A stretch of DNA of 25,835 bases from Deltaproteobacteria bacterium (GTDB taxonomy: Bacteria; Myxococcota_A; JAADFL01). The notes below the pieces were generated by a model that did no database searches, had not been told where the DNA came from, and saw only the letters and a program-made list of their open reading frames with translations. The position numbers and the translations under genes are program-made. This document shows, one piece after another, positions 15,844 to 23,101 of this stretch (position 1 is the first letter of the stretch; each line of letters starts with the position of its first letter). The stretch spans positions 34,869-60,703 of the forward strand of contig JAADFL010000077.1 in the NCBI GenBank assembly GCA_013152945.1, read 5' to 3'.

Positions 15844-17154
15844 ATGGGACACCTGACATCAAAAAGCGGGTACCAGAGGCTGCGTCAGAGGCTGGACCAG
15901 ATGCCCGTGGGTGCGCCCGGCAGGACTACCATCTACGAGATCTTGAGCACCCTGTACACCCCGGAGGAAGCAGAACTCACGAGCAAGATGCCCATGCGTC
16001 CCAGAAGCGTGGAGTCCATTGCCAAGAACCTGGGCATGGCCCCGGATGAGCTTAGGCCCAGGCTCGAAGCACTGGCTGAAAAGGGCTTGATACTGGATTT
16101 ATGGCTTGCCGGCAAGATGCGCTACGCCCTTGCCCCCACTATTGTCGGTATCTTCGAGTTCTCCATGATGAGGGTTCGAACGGACCTGGACCAGAAAAAG
16201 CTGGCCGGCCTGATGCGCCATTACCTTCTCGAAGAAGAAGACTTCACCGGCTCATTTGAGCCCGGAGCAGAGACATCGCCGTTTCGCACACTGGTGCACG
16301 AAGAGAGCCTTCCTGAAAACTATGCCGAAATCCTGGACTGGGAACGGGCGACACACATCGTGAAGCAGGCAGGCAAGTGGTCGCTAAGCTTGTGCCATTG
16401 CCGCCACGTAGAGCATCACCTTGGAAATGACTGCCGGGTCTTCAGGATGGAATCGTGCATGAGCCTTGGAATGGGAGCCGATTACGTGGCGCGCAACGCA
16501 TTGGGCAGGCCTATTGAACTGAACGAGGCCCTGGATCTCCTGGCAGAGACTCGTGAGGCCGGTCTTGTGCACATTGCGGACAACGTGAAGAACAGGCCCA
16601 CGTTTATCTGCAACTGTTGCAGTTGCTGCTGTGAGATCCTGCAGGGCTTCAAGCGCTTCAAGTGGCTCGGGACAACTTTCACTTCAAACTATCTGGCATG
16701 CTGTGAACAGGAAATATGCACAGGTTGCAGGAAATGTGAAAAGGCATGTCCTGTGGACGCGATTACAATCGTAAAAGCTCCACACGAGAAGGATGGCAAG
16801 AGGTACCGGTTCGCGGCCCTGGTGAACCGGGAGTTGTGTCTTGGATGCGGGGTGTGTGCACTCAAGTGTGAAGACGGCGCCATGCACATGGAGTCCAGAT
16901 CGAAGCGCAGAATACCGCCCGTGAACACCTTTGCAAGAGTGATGACCATGGCTATTGAGCAGGGTAAACTGCACTACCTGCTGGCTGACGCCCTGGATGG
17001 ATGGAGCGGCAAAGTGGCCGGGGCCCTTATCGGTGCAGTTCTCAAGTTGACGCCTGCCCGCCAGCTCCTCGCGAGACAGGAGCTGAAGTCCAGATTCGTG
17101 GACATGGCGATTCAGGCGGCTCGCAAGAGGAACATCAAGGGCGTGGACCTCTAG
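15844..17154 (+). CDS. Winged-helix and ferredoxin-domain iron-sulfur protein, 20 cysteines
   Basis: A 436-aa cytoplasmic protein; GGGAGG (15832-15837) is 6 nt before the ATG. Residues about 50-100 look like a winged helix (RSVESIAKNLGMAPDELRPRLEALAEKGLI). A middle region has four scattered cysteines (C184-H-C186, C197, C205) and a tight cluster CNCCSCCC at 256-263, plus C286/C287. The last part is a classical bacterial ferredoxin pair: C292-C295-C298-C302 with the usual CP, and C332-C335-C338-C342, giving two [4Fe-4S] clusters. Proteins of this architecture occur in strict anaerobes and are annotated only as 4Fe-4S binding proteins. The helix domain suggests DNA or partner binding sensitive to redox state; this is inference. 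It is convergent with the small ferredoxin gene. Confidence 0.88.
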   Translation: MGHLTSKSGYQRLRQRLDQMPVGAPGRTTIYEILSTLYTPEEAELTSKMPMRPRSVESIAKNLGMAPDELRPRLEALAEKGLILDLWLAGKMRYALAPTIVGIFEFSMMRVRTDLDQKKLAGLMRHYLLEEEDFTGSFEPGAETSPFRTLVHEESLPENYAEILDWERATHIVKQAGKWSLSLCHCRHVEHHLGNDCRVFRMESCMSLGMGADYVARNALGRPIELNEALDLLAETREAGLVHIADNVKNRPTFICNCCSCCCEILQGFKRFKWLGTTFTSNYLACCEQEICTGCRKCEKACPVDAITIVKAPHEKDGKRYRFAALVNRELCLGCGVCALKCEDGAMHMESRSKRRIPPVNTFARVMTMAIEQGKLHYLLADALDGWSGKVAGALIGAVLKLTPARQLLARQELKSRFVDMAIQAARKRNIKGVDL

Positions 17155-17254
17155 CCCATATACCACCGGTAATCATCCGGTAAGCAACGGTTCTTGAACA
17201 GAGAACAGTGACAGGTCTTTTTAGAAAACGCGGGGCTTTGCTAATTCGGCCATC

Positions 17255-17458
<204 letters not shown>

Positions 17459-17479
17459 TCAGCTTTTGACTCAAACCTC

Positions 17480-17507
17480 AATCGCCTGACAACTGGTACA
17501 GGCGATT
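17480..17507 (-). promoter_or_regulatory. Inverted repeat in the ferredoxin leader
   Basis: AATCGCCTG and CAGGCGATT form a perfect 9-bp inverted repeat around a 10-nt loop. It begins about 3 nt after the predicted transcription start of the ferredoxin gene and ends about 36 nt before its ATG. It can act as an RNA hairpin in the leader or as a DNA operator blocking the promoter. No T-tract follows, so attenuation by termination is unlikely. Confidence 0.65.
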
Positions 17508-17516
17508 CGGTTGACA

Positions 17517-17545
17517 CCTATAACCAAGAGATCCAGGGTTGTCAA
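17517..17545 (-). promoter_or_regulatory. Sigma70-type promoter of the ferredoxin gene
   Basis: On the minus strand a perfect -35 TTGACA (17545-17540) is followed after exactly 17 bp by TATAGG (17522-17517), matching four of six -10 bases. The start would be near 17510, directly before the inverted repeat. Confidence 0.7.
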
Positions 17546-17878
17546 TTCCTAAAAGAGGGCTGCTGCCAATATTTTTTCGCCCCTTTTTCCTACCATCCCC
17601 TGTGGGGCCGGTTGAACTTTTTTTCCGGTAAACCCATAGTTTTCAAGACACTGCCATTAGTAAAACAATTCATTTTTTCTCTACAATTTAATTGGTCTCA
17701 CCATATCATGCCCGGACGCAGACAGGGGCTCCATTATTGAGTAAAATCGCAAACCATCTTTTTTCTATTAAAGAATTTCGAACATGTCTTGCTTGACAAC
17801 ATGTGCCCATTCTGCGAGAAAATAACGGATGTTGGATGTTACGGGTTCCTTGGTAATAAACGTTGGAGGTACATTAAT

Positions 17879-18526
17879 ATGGTCAAGAGATTGTTGGTGC
17901 TCTTAACTGCTGCAGCGCTCGTGCTTGTTATAGGTTGTAAAGGAAAAGAAAAGAAATCCGGTGAAGGCGAAGCAGTATCATCCAAGGGCCATGGCGGAGA
18001 TCATCATGCCAATGCTGCTGAAAAGAGCGGGAGCGCCGCAACTAATGTAAAAAAGAAGAAAGACAAGGGCAAGATCATCCCTGACGATATCCTGAACCGG
18101 ATGAACGGCAAGCTTTCCACAGGCAAACCCTATATTTCGGATGAGACATGGTCCAAGGTCGAAAAGTTTGCTGACTCGCTTGCAGCTTTGAAAAAACAAT
18201 CAAAGGGCCCGCGCCTGGAAAAGAGCGCTGTTGACAAAGCCCTGAAGGATGCCGGATACGACAGCAGGGAATCCGCCCAAAAAGACCTGGAAAAAGTTGC
18301 TGGGTTGCAGGATACCATCATGGGTATCGGAATGAAAATCGGGAGCCTGAAGATGGTCAAAGCCATGGATGGAGAAAAGGCGGAGGCCAAGGCCATTGAC
18401 GATCTTGCGGGAAAGCTCAAGGAAAAGGGCTTGACAAAGAACGACATAATGCTGATGGAGACCAAGAGCAGTACGATAGGCAAGGCCTTTGGGGCATTGA
18501 TATTGCTGAAGGCAAGTAAGAACTAG
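17879..18526 (+). CDS. Lipoprotein of unknown function
   Basis: A 215-aa product. The ATG at 17879 is chosen because GGAGG (17865-17869) lies 9 nt upstream and it gives a textbook lipoprotein signal; a start 90 bases earlier would bury that signal. Lipobox VIGC ends at C20, with K21 next. A charged, low-complexity linker (Lys, Glu, Gly, His; residues 21-65) precedes a helical C-terminal domain at about 70-215 with repeated pattern LEKSAVDKALKDAGYDSRESAQKD and MKIGSLKMVKAMDGEKAEAK. No catalytic motif is evident. It faces away from the ferredoxin gene and converges on the 18608-19102 gene, so it is probably monocistronic. Anchoring in the outer membrane is likely, as the residue after the Cys is not Asp. 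Confidence 0.82.
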   Translation: MVKRLLVLLTAAALVLVIGCKGKEKKSGEGEAVSSKGHGGDHHANAAEKSGSAATNVKKKKDKGKIIPDDILNRMNGKLSTGKPYISDETWSKVEKFADSLAALKKQSKGPRLEKSAVDKALKDAGYDSRESAQKDLEKVAGLQDTIMGIGMKIGSLKMVKAMDGEKAEAKAIDDLAGKLKEKGLTKNDIMLMETKSSTIGKAFGALILLKASKN

Positions 18527-18607
18527 CCCGGGACTCAATACCGATCGAATAATCCACGCCTGTAAGCCGGGCAAGATGTATGGCTCTTTAAGGGTATCTA
18601 AAAAATC

Positions 18608-19102
18608 CTATTTATTTTTCCGTTCCTTGACCAAGGACTTTTTTATTTTTTTTGTTTCGTGTTTTGCTTCTGGTTTCGTCCCGGGTTCTGCCTTGTGCAT
18701 GATTACCCTTGCCTTCCTGTCCTTGAGCCGGGATTCCACTTGGGCCTTGATGACTTCGTTGTAATCGGCCTTTGTCTTGAAAAACAAGAGATCTACCTGA
18801 TGCCAATACTTCAACCTCGCTTCTATCATGTTGCCGGGCAACCGCTTGATTTCAACTCCGTCATCGGCCATTGACAAGCCTGATCTGATTGCGAGGTCCT
18901 TCAGCCTCGAAGCAACCTCTTCATCGCTTTCATTGCCGTACTGGGCCAAAACCTGGGGCGCCACCTTAAGAAACGTACCAGATCTCATCGAAGCGGGAAG
19001 ATACATCCAGGCTATTACGCCGATTATCGTGGCCCCTGCTATTGCAAATGCAACGACTCCACTGCGCTTGCCTTCTCCCGAACTTGAAACCAATCCGGAC
19101 AC
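18608..19102 (-). CDS. Single-pass membrane protein of unknown function
   Basis: A 164-aa product from a GTG, supported by GGAGGTGA 7 nt upstream; the nearest upstream ATG is out of frame. Residues about 14-36 form one membrane helix (VVAFAIAGATIIGVIAWMYL) after a short Ser/Gly-rich, basic N-terminus, so the bulk should lie in the periplasm. The soluble part is helical and charged (YGNESDEEVASRLKDLAIRSG, KADYNEVIKAQVESRLKDR) and the last 25 residues are almost all Lys, Glu and Pro. I recognise no family. It follows the YchF-like gene by 72 bp on the same strand and could be the last gene of that unit. Confidence 0.72.
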   Translation of the reverse strand: MSGLVSSSGEGKRSGVVAFAIAGATIIGVIAWMYLPASMRSGTFLKVAPQVLAQYGNESDEEVASRLKDLAIRSGLSMADDGVEIKRLPGNMIEARLKYWHQVDLLFFKTKADYNEVIKAQVESRLKDRKARVIMHKAEPGTKPEAKHETKKIKKSLVKERKNK

Positions 19103-19174
19103 GGCCTCACCTCCATTTGCTTTCGAATCACCGCCGCCATAAAACCAATAACTTCAATATGCTTCTATTTAATG

Positions 19175-20221
19175 CTATACATTGAAACGCACGTGGAACA
19201 CATCACCATCCTGCACCAGGTACTCTTTGCCTTCCAGCCTCATTTTGCCCGCAGTCCTGCAATTCGCCTCGCTGCCCAATTCCAGCAAATCTTCCCACCT
19301 CGTGACCTCGGCCCTGATGAAACCCCGCTCGAGGTCCGTATGTATTGTTCCCGCAGCTTTTACAGCCACAGTGCCTTTCTTGATCGGCCATGACCTTACT
19401 TCGTCCTTCCCCACGGTGAAAAAGCTTACCAGGTCAAGCGCGGCATAGGCTGCCCGTATGAAGCGGTCCCTCGCAGGTTCGGCAACGCCGAGTTCCTCGA
19501 GAAACGGTTTCCTGTCTTCCTCGTCCAGTTCGGCGATCTCCTCCTCCATCTTTCCCTTCATTATGAAAAGGCCGGCCCCTGCTTCGCTCACGGCCTTGTT
19601 CAGTTCATCAAATTTTTCCTCGGCGTCTTCAGGCAGGTTCAATACGACCAGCAACGGCTTGAGGCTCAAAAAGGCATAACCCCTGAGGCTGCGTTCTTCC
19701 GCCTCGTCAAGCCCCAATGTGCGAAGCGGCTTCTCTGATTCCAGGTGTGCCGACAACTTTTCCAATAACGGCAGTTCCCTTGATTTCCCGCCTTCTTTGT
19801 TCAACCTCTCTATTCTTTTCTCCAGCACCGACAGGTCGGCCAGCTCCAGCTCCATCTCCAGGTTTCGGAAATCATCGAGTGGCCTGGCGTTATCGCCTGT
19901 AAGAGGATGATCGAACCCTCTTATCACGTGGGTAAGCGCATCCATATCCCTCATGTGACCCAGTGTATCGGCATCAAAAGAATTACCCGACACATCCGGA
20001 GCAGGCGCAAGCAAGTCAGCGAACACGACCTCGGCATATATGGTCTTTTTGGGCTTGAACAACCCGGAGAGCCTGTCCACTCTTAGATCCGGCACCTTGA
20101 CCGTGCCCAGGTTCATTGCGCCTTTTTGTTTGAATGCTCCCTTGTCCGCGCCCCTCCCGCTCAACGCATTGAAAACAGTTGTCTTGCCTGCCCCTGAATA
20201 ACCTGTTATTCCGACTTTCAC
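19175..20221 (-). CDS. Divergent YchF/OLA1-like GTPase/ATPase with TGS domain
   Basis: A 348-aa P-loop protein begun at a GTG with AGGGGG upstream, 8 nt after the preceding stop. The C-terminal TGS/DUF933 part is a close YchF match (FFTVGKDEVRSWPIKKGT, AGTIHTDLERGFIRAEV, LEGKEYLVQDGDVFHVRFNV). The N-terminal G domain is changed: G1 is GYSGAGKTT rather than the usual NVGKST form, the G3 DIAGL motif is replaced by DLLAPAP with its Gly lost, while NLPE keeps the NxxE pattern in place of NKxD. So it probably binds nucleotide but hydrolysis and switch movement should differ. The canonical YchF acts on ribosomes; this looks like a paralogue coupled to the envelope genes upstream. Confidence 0.88.
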   Translation of the reverse strand: MKVGITGYSGAGKTTVFNALSGRGADKGAFKQKGAMNLGTVKVPDLRVDRLSGLFKPKKTIYAEVVFADLLAPAPDVSGNSFDADTLGHMRDMDALTHVIRGFDHPLTGDNARPLDDFRNLEMELELADLSVLEKRIERLNKEGGKSRELPLLEKLSAHLESEKPLRTLGLDEAEERSLRGYAFLSLKPLLVVLNLPEDAEEKFDELNKAVSEAGAGLFIMKGKMEEEIAELDEEDRKPFLEELGVAEPARDRFIRAAYAALDLVSFFTVGKDEVRSWPIKKGTVAVKAAGTIHTDLERGFIRAEVTRWEDLLELGSEANCRTAGKMRLEGKEYLVQDGDVFHVRFNV

Positions 20222-20229
20222 ATTGCCCC

Positions 20230-20685
20230 CTACTTGTTTTCCCGGACGGGTCTTCTTCGTATCACCTTGGGGGAGATTTCCTGTTTTGCCTTTTCATATA
20301 TTTCGAGGTGCATCTTGCACATTCCATTGTCCACCAAGGGCCTGTTACAGCCATCCACCAAGCATAACTTGGGCTTGGGTCTCCTGCCTCTCCTGTTCCT
20401 TGGCTTGCCATCCGGATCATCGAGCATCTCGCCCATGGTGGCCTGGACAGATGCAAGTTTTCGTTCCATGTCACGCAATTTCAGGAGCCTCTTGGTCCGT
20501 CCCCGCCTCTTGGGCCCCATGAGCGTCTCCAGCGTTATTACTTCGTCCAGGGTGCCTGCCGAAGCCTTCATGTGTGACAAAAGCAAGTCGCTCTCACCAT
20601 TGATGGATGATTTCAATTTCCGGCCTGCATCGACAACCATCTCGTCAAATACTTCATCGAAGATGTCTATGAAGGATCTCAACAT
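20230..20685 (-). CDS. Small basic protein with AT-hook-like and zinc-binding CxxxxC/CxxH motifs
   Basis: A 151-aa product. I chose the ATG ending at 20685, with GGAG just upstream; a longer reading would overlap the upstream gene and is arginine-rich noise. Residues 1-80 are acidic-to-basic helices (MLRSFIDIFDEVFDEMV, then RTKRLLKLRDMERKLASV). Residues 97-106 are RNRRGRRPKP, an AT-hook-like stretch. Then C108, C113, C123 and H126 form a C-x4-C-x9-C-x2-H motif of a zinc-knuckle type common in small bacterial proteins (CLVDGCNRP...GMCKMH). It is likely a cytoplasmic nucleic-acid-binding protein. It begins 16 bp after the outer-membrane barrel gene and ends 8 bp before the GTPase gene, so the three are co-transcribed. 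Function unknown. Confidence 0.78.
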   Translation of the reverse strand: MLRSFIDIFDEVFDEMVVDAGRKLKSSINGESDLLLSHMKASAGTLDEVITLETLMGPKRRGRTKRLLKLRDMERKLASVQATMGEMLDDPDGKPRNRRGRRPKPKLCLVDGCNRPLVDNGMCKMHLEIYEKAKQEISPKVIRRRPVRENK

Positions 20686-20701
20686 TGCTCTCCGAAAAGG
20701 C

Positions 20702-22945
20702 CTATAACTCGAACTCGTACGCCACGTCCAGCCAGACCCGCCAGTCGAAATCAGCCTTGTAGAGACCGTAATCCGGCCCTGGTTCAGAGGTGCTCTGATA
20801 TTTCTCACGGTCTAATGACCATATATGCCCTACCTGGCCGTTCAGGTACAATATGGGCAACAGCTTGATCCTAACGAGTCCCGACAGCCATGCATCGTCT
20901 GCTGTAAGGTCGAACATGTCTTTCCAATGGGCAAAATGCCTCTTTTGGTACGTGACCGCAAGCCTTGCATAGTCGCTCCATGGAACAGACAGGCTCAACA
21001 GGATGTTGTTGTTCGAATCAGGGGCCTGGCCCTCAATTGAACCGCCCAGAGAGACATAGTTCACGATCGAATAACCGAACTCCAGGAAATACCCGAACTC
21101 GCTCTTATCACCGGCGCCCTTTATCGCCTGGTACTTGGTCAGAGGCAGTCCGCCTGTTTTCGAATAATACCTGTTGTTGCCGGTCATGTACTGCCACCTG
21201 TCTATTTCATAGAAGCTGTCAAAGTACGAAGGCATGTAGTTCAATGTGAAATACCTGGCCTCGGCCCTTATCCTGAAGGCATGCACCAGCTTGGTGCCAA
21301 GATTGAACCTGCCCAGGATACCTGCCGTCAGTCCATAACCCGCATCCAACATCTTTGAAAAATCAGTATAGATCTTGATGTCCGTACTGCCGTTCTTCAG
21401 GACCTTGAGTTCCGCATCAACGCCCAGGATGGAAACCGCTTTAGTACCGCCCGCTTTGGGTAGAGTATCTTCCTGGCTGCTGTCAAGCCTGACTACGTCC
21501 CTGTCAGGGGTGCCGTCATTATTGTCATCGACTTGCTGCACAGCAAGGCTTGTAGGCGCAGTCCTGTCTGTAACGAAACTGAAACCGAAGGACAGGCTCT
21601 TTGGCAAGTAGCTTTCCATGAACGGCGCAAGAGGCTTAATAAAGCCCAGCACGCCTATAAGATTGGCCTTTGTGATATCATTCGTGTAGAACTCGAATCC
21701 GCCGAGCCAATCGAAGTACGCATCAACTTGCGCACCAAGGCGAACAGTATCCAGGTCGACCTGGGGCAAGTACCTTTTCATGATCGTGCCATGGCCGATG
21801 CTTCCCACAGCCGATTGGCCGATATTGATATAAAGGTTGTCTTCCTTCCTGCCCCAATTCACATACTTCAGTATCCTGAAATAGTCACGCCAGTGATCCC
21901 AATCTTCACTACGTATGGACCCGATATTATCGAAACCCTTTATCTTTGTTTTTGTGTCATTTCCTGTCGTATCAATTCCCAACAGGCCTTCGCTGCCGTC
22001 CCATATCTCGATGTTCAGCGGCCCTGAAAGCCCCAGCTTGAATTTTCCAAACCGAAGATCCACCTCGGGCTCCACCGTAACGTAATGGACATTGTTGATT
22101 GCCCGATATCCCAGCCTTGCGCCTGCCCTGTTCCTGCTCCCGAGCAGGTCGAGGGCTCCTATATCCAGGAGCTCACCCTTGATGAAATGCTTTTTCTCCT
22201 CTTCTTGCTTTGACTCGGCCTGCTCTTTTCCGGCTTTTTCACCGGCCTGTTTCCCTGCCTTCTCCCCTGCCTGTGCTTTTTTCTCCTGTCCCTCTTGTCC
22301 CAGGCCCTGTTCCTGTCCATTCGGTGTCTTGGATTCACCAACTTTGCCGGTTGCCTCTTTGCTCTCTTTTGCCGATCCTTCCTTGGGCGATGTTCCTGTC
22401 TTGGGGCCGGTTTCCGGTGCAGGTGCCTGCTCACTTGCAGATGGTTCTGCTTTAGGGGGTTGCTCACCTGCCGAAGGCTCGGCTACAGGCGCACTTGCGG
22501 GCGATGCTGGTTCTTCCTTTGGAGGTTGCTCACCTGCCGGAGGCTCGGCTACAGGCGCGCTTGCGGGCGATGCTGGTTCTTCCTTTGGAGGTTGCTCACC
22601 TGCCGAAGGCTCGGCTACAGGCGCGCTTGCGGGCGATGCTGGTTCTTCCTTTGGAGGTTGCTCACCTGTCGAAGGCTCGGCTACAGGCGCACTTGCGGGC
22701 GCTTCCCCGGCTTTCTCCTCATGTGCCTTCTTTTTCTGTTCTTTTTTCTTGCCTGCTTTCTTTTCTTTTTTCTTTTTCTTGTTTTTTTCTTTGCCCTGTT
22801 GACCCGAATCGCCCTGCTCGGACTTGGGGCCGCCAAGGGGGCCGTCTTCACTACCCGCGCTGTCGCGGGCCTTGACAGGACCCACTGTCAGCACGAGCAT
22901 GAAAGCCAACGACAAAACCAACGACTCGACAGCACGAATAATCAT
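20702..22945 (-). CDS. Outer-membrane beta-barrel protein with repetitive Pro/Ala/Lys-rich N-terminal linker
   Basis: A 747-aa product; residues 1-26 are a signal peptide. Residues 27-80 are Lys/Gly rich, 82-165 contain four copies of a 22-residue repeat (unit ASAPVAEPSAGEQPPKEEPASP with small changes, shown here in parts: ASAPVAEPSAGEQ plus PPKEEPASP), and 166-252 are Gly/Glu/Lys rich. From about 255 to 747 the sequence alternates hydrophobic and polar residues with many aromatics (KRHFAHWKDMFDL, VRIKLLPILYLNGQVGHIWSL) and ends VWLDVAYEFEL, as in porin-like barrels. A DNNDGTPDRD stretch resembles a calcium loop. The linker could span the periplasm or peptidoglycan. A good promoter lies at 22982-23009. 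No known porin family is recognised. Confidence 0.85.
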   Translation of the reverse strand: MIIRAVESLVLSLAFMLVLTVGPVKARDSAGSEDGPLGGPKSEQGDSGQQGKEKNKKKKKEKKAGKKKEQKKKAHEEKAGEAPASAPVAEPSTGEQPPKEEPASPASAPVAEPSAGEQPPKEEPASPASAPVAEPPAGEQPPKEEPASPASAPVAEPSAGEQPPKAEPSASEQAPAPETGPKTGTSPKEGSAKESKEATGKVGESKTPNGQEQGLGQEGQEKKAQAGEKAGKQAGEKAGKEQAESKQEEEKKHFIKGELLDIGALDLLGSRNRAGARLGYRAINNVHYVTVEPEVDLRFGKFKLGLSGPLNIEIWDGSEGLLGIDTTGNDTKTKIKGFDNIGSIRSEDWDHWRDYFRILKYVNWGRKEDNLYINIGQSAVGSIGHGTIMKRYLPQVDLDTVRLGAQVDAYFDWLGGFEFYTNDITKANLIGVLGFIKPLAPFMESYLPKSLSFGFSFVTDRTAPTSLAVQQVDDNNDGTPDRDVVRLDSSQEDTLPKAGGTKAVSILGVDAELKVLKNGSTDIKIYTDFSKMLDAGYGLTAGILGRFNLGTKLVHAFRIRAEARYFTLNYMPSYFDSFYEIDRWQYMTGNNRYYSKTGGLPLTKYQAIKGAGDKSEFGYFLEFGYSIVNYVSLGGSIEGQAPDSNNNILLSLSVPWSDYARLAVTYQKRHFAHWKDMFDLTADDAWLSGLVRIKLLPILYLNGQVGHIWSLDREKYQSTSEPGPDYGLYKADFDWRVWLDVAYEFEL
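22458..22700. repeat. 66-bp tandem repeat, about 3.7 units, coding
   Basis: Units begin at 22458, 22524, 22590 and 22656, each starting GGTTGCTCACCTG on the plus strand; the spacing is exactly 66 bp. Adjacent units differ by only a few bases. Each unit encodes 22 residues of the outer-membrane protein, so copy-number change keeps the frame. Confidence 0.95.
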
Positions 22946-22981
22946 CTTGGACCCCCAATCTGTTTATTGTCCTTAAAAGTC

Positions 22982-23009
22982 AATATAACCCGAATCCTCC
23001 CGATTTCAA
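22982..23009 (-). promoter_or_regulatory. Promoter of the outer-membrane barrel operon
   Basis: On the minus strand TTGAAA (23009-23004) and TATATT (22987-22982) each match consensus at five of six bases with a 16-bp spacer. The start would be near 22975, about 30 nt before the ATG. A perfect 7-bp inverted repeat, AAATGTT and AACATTT around 6 nt (23008-23027), overlaps the edge of the -35 and may be an operator. Confidence 0.65.
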
Positions 23010-23101
23010 ATGTTCATTGCAACATTTCCAAATTTCTTCAACATCCTTTGAATTTCAAAACAGTCTTATTTCGAAGCGGATGTCCATGGTACCGGCCGAA
23101 A

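Noticed and set aside
15675-16049. Plus-strand frame overlapping the start of the iron-sulfur protein
   Set aside because: Different frame, no ribosome-binding site, composition of a shadow frame.
18526-18575. GCCCGG...CCGGGC inverted repeat after the lipoprotein gene
   Set aside because: A 35-nt loop and no T-tract make it a poor terminator or operator.
22458-22700. Regularly spaced repeats as a CRISPR array
   Set aside because: The units are contiguous coding repeats with no spacers and no cas genes.
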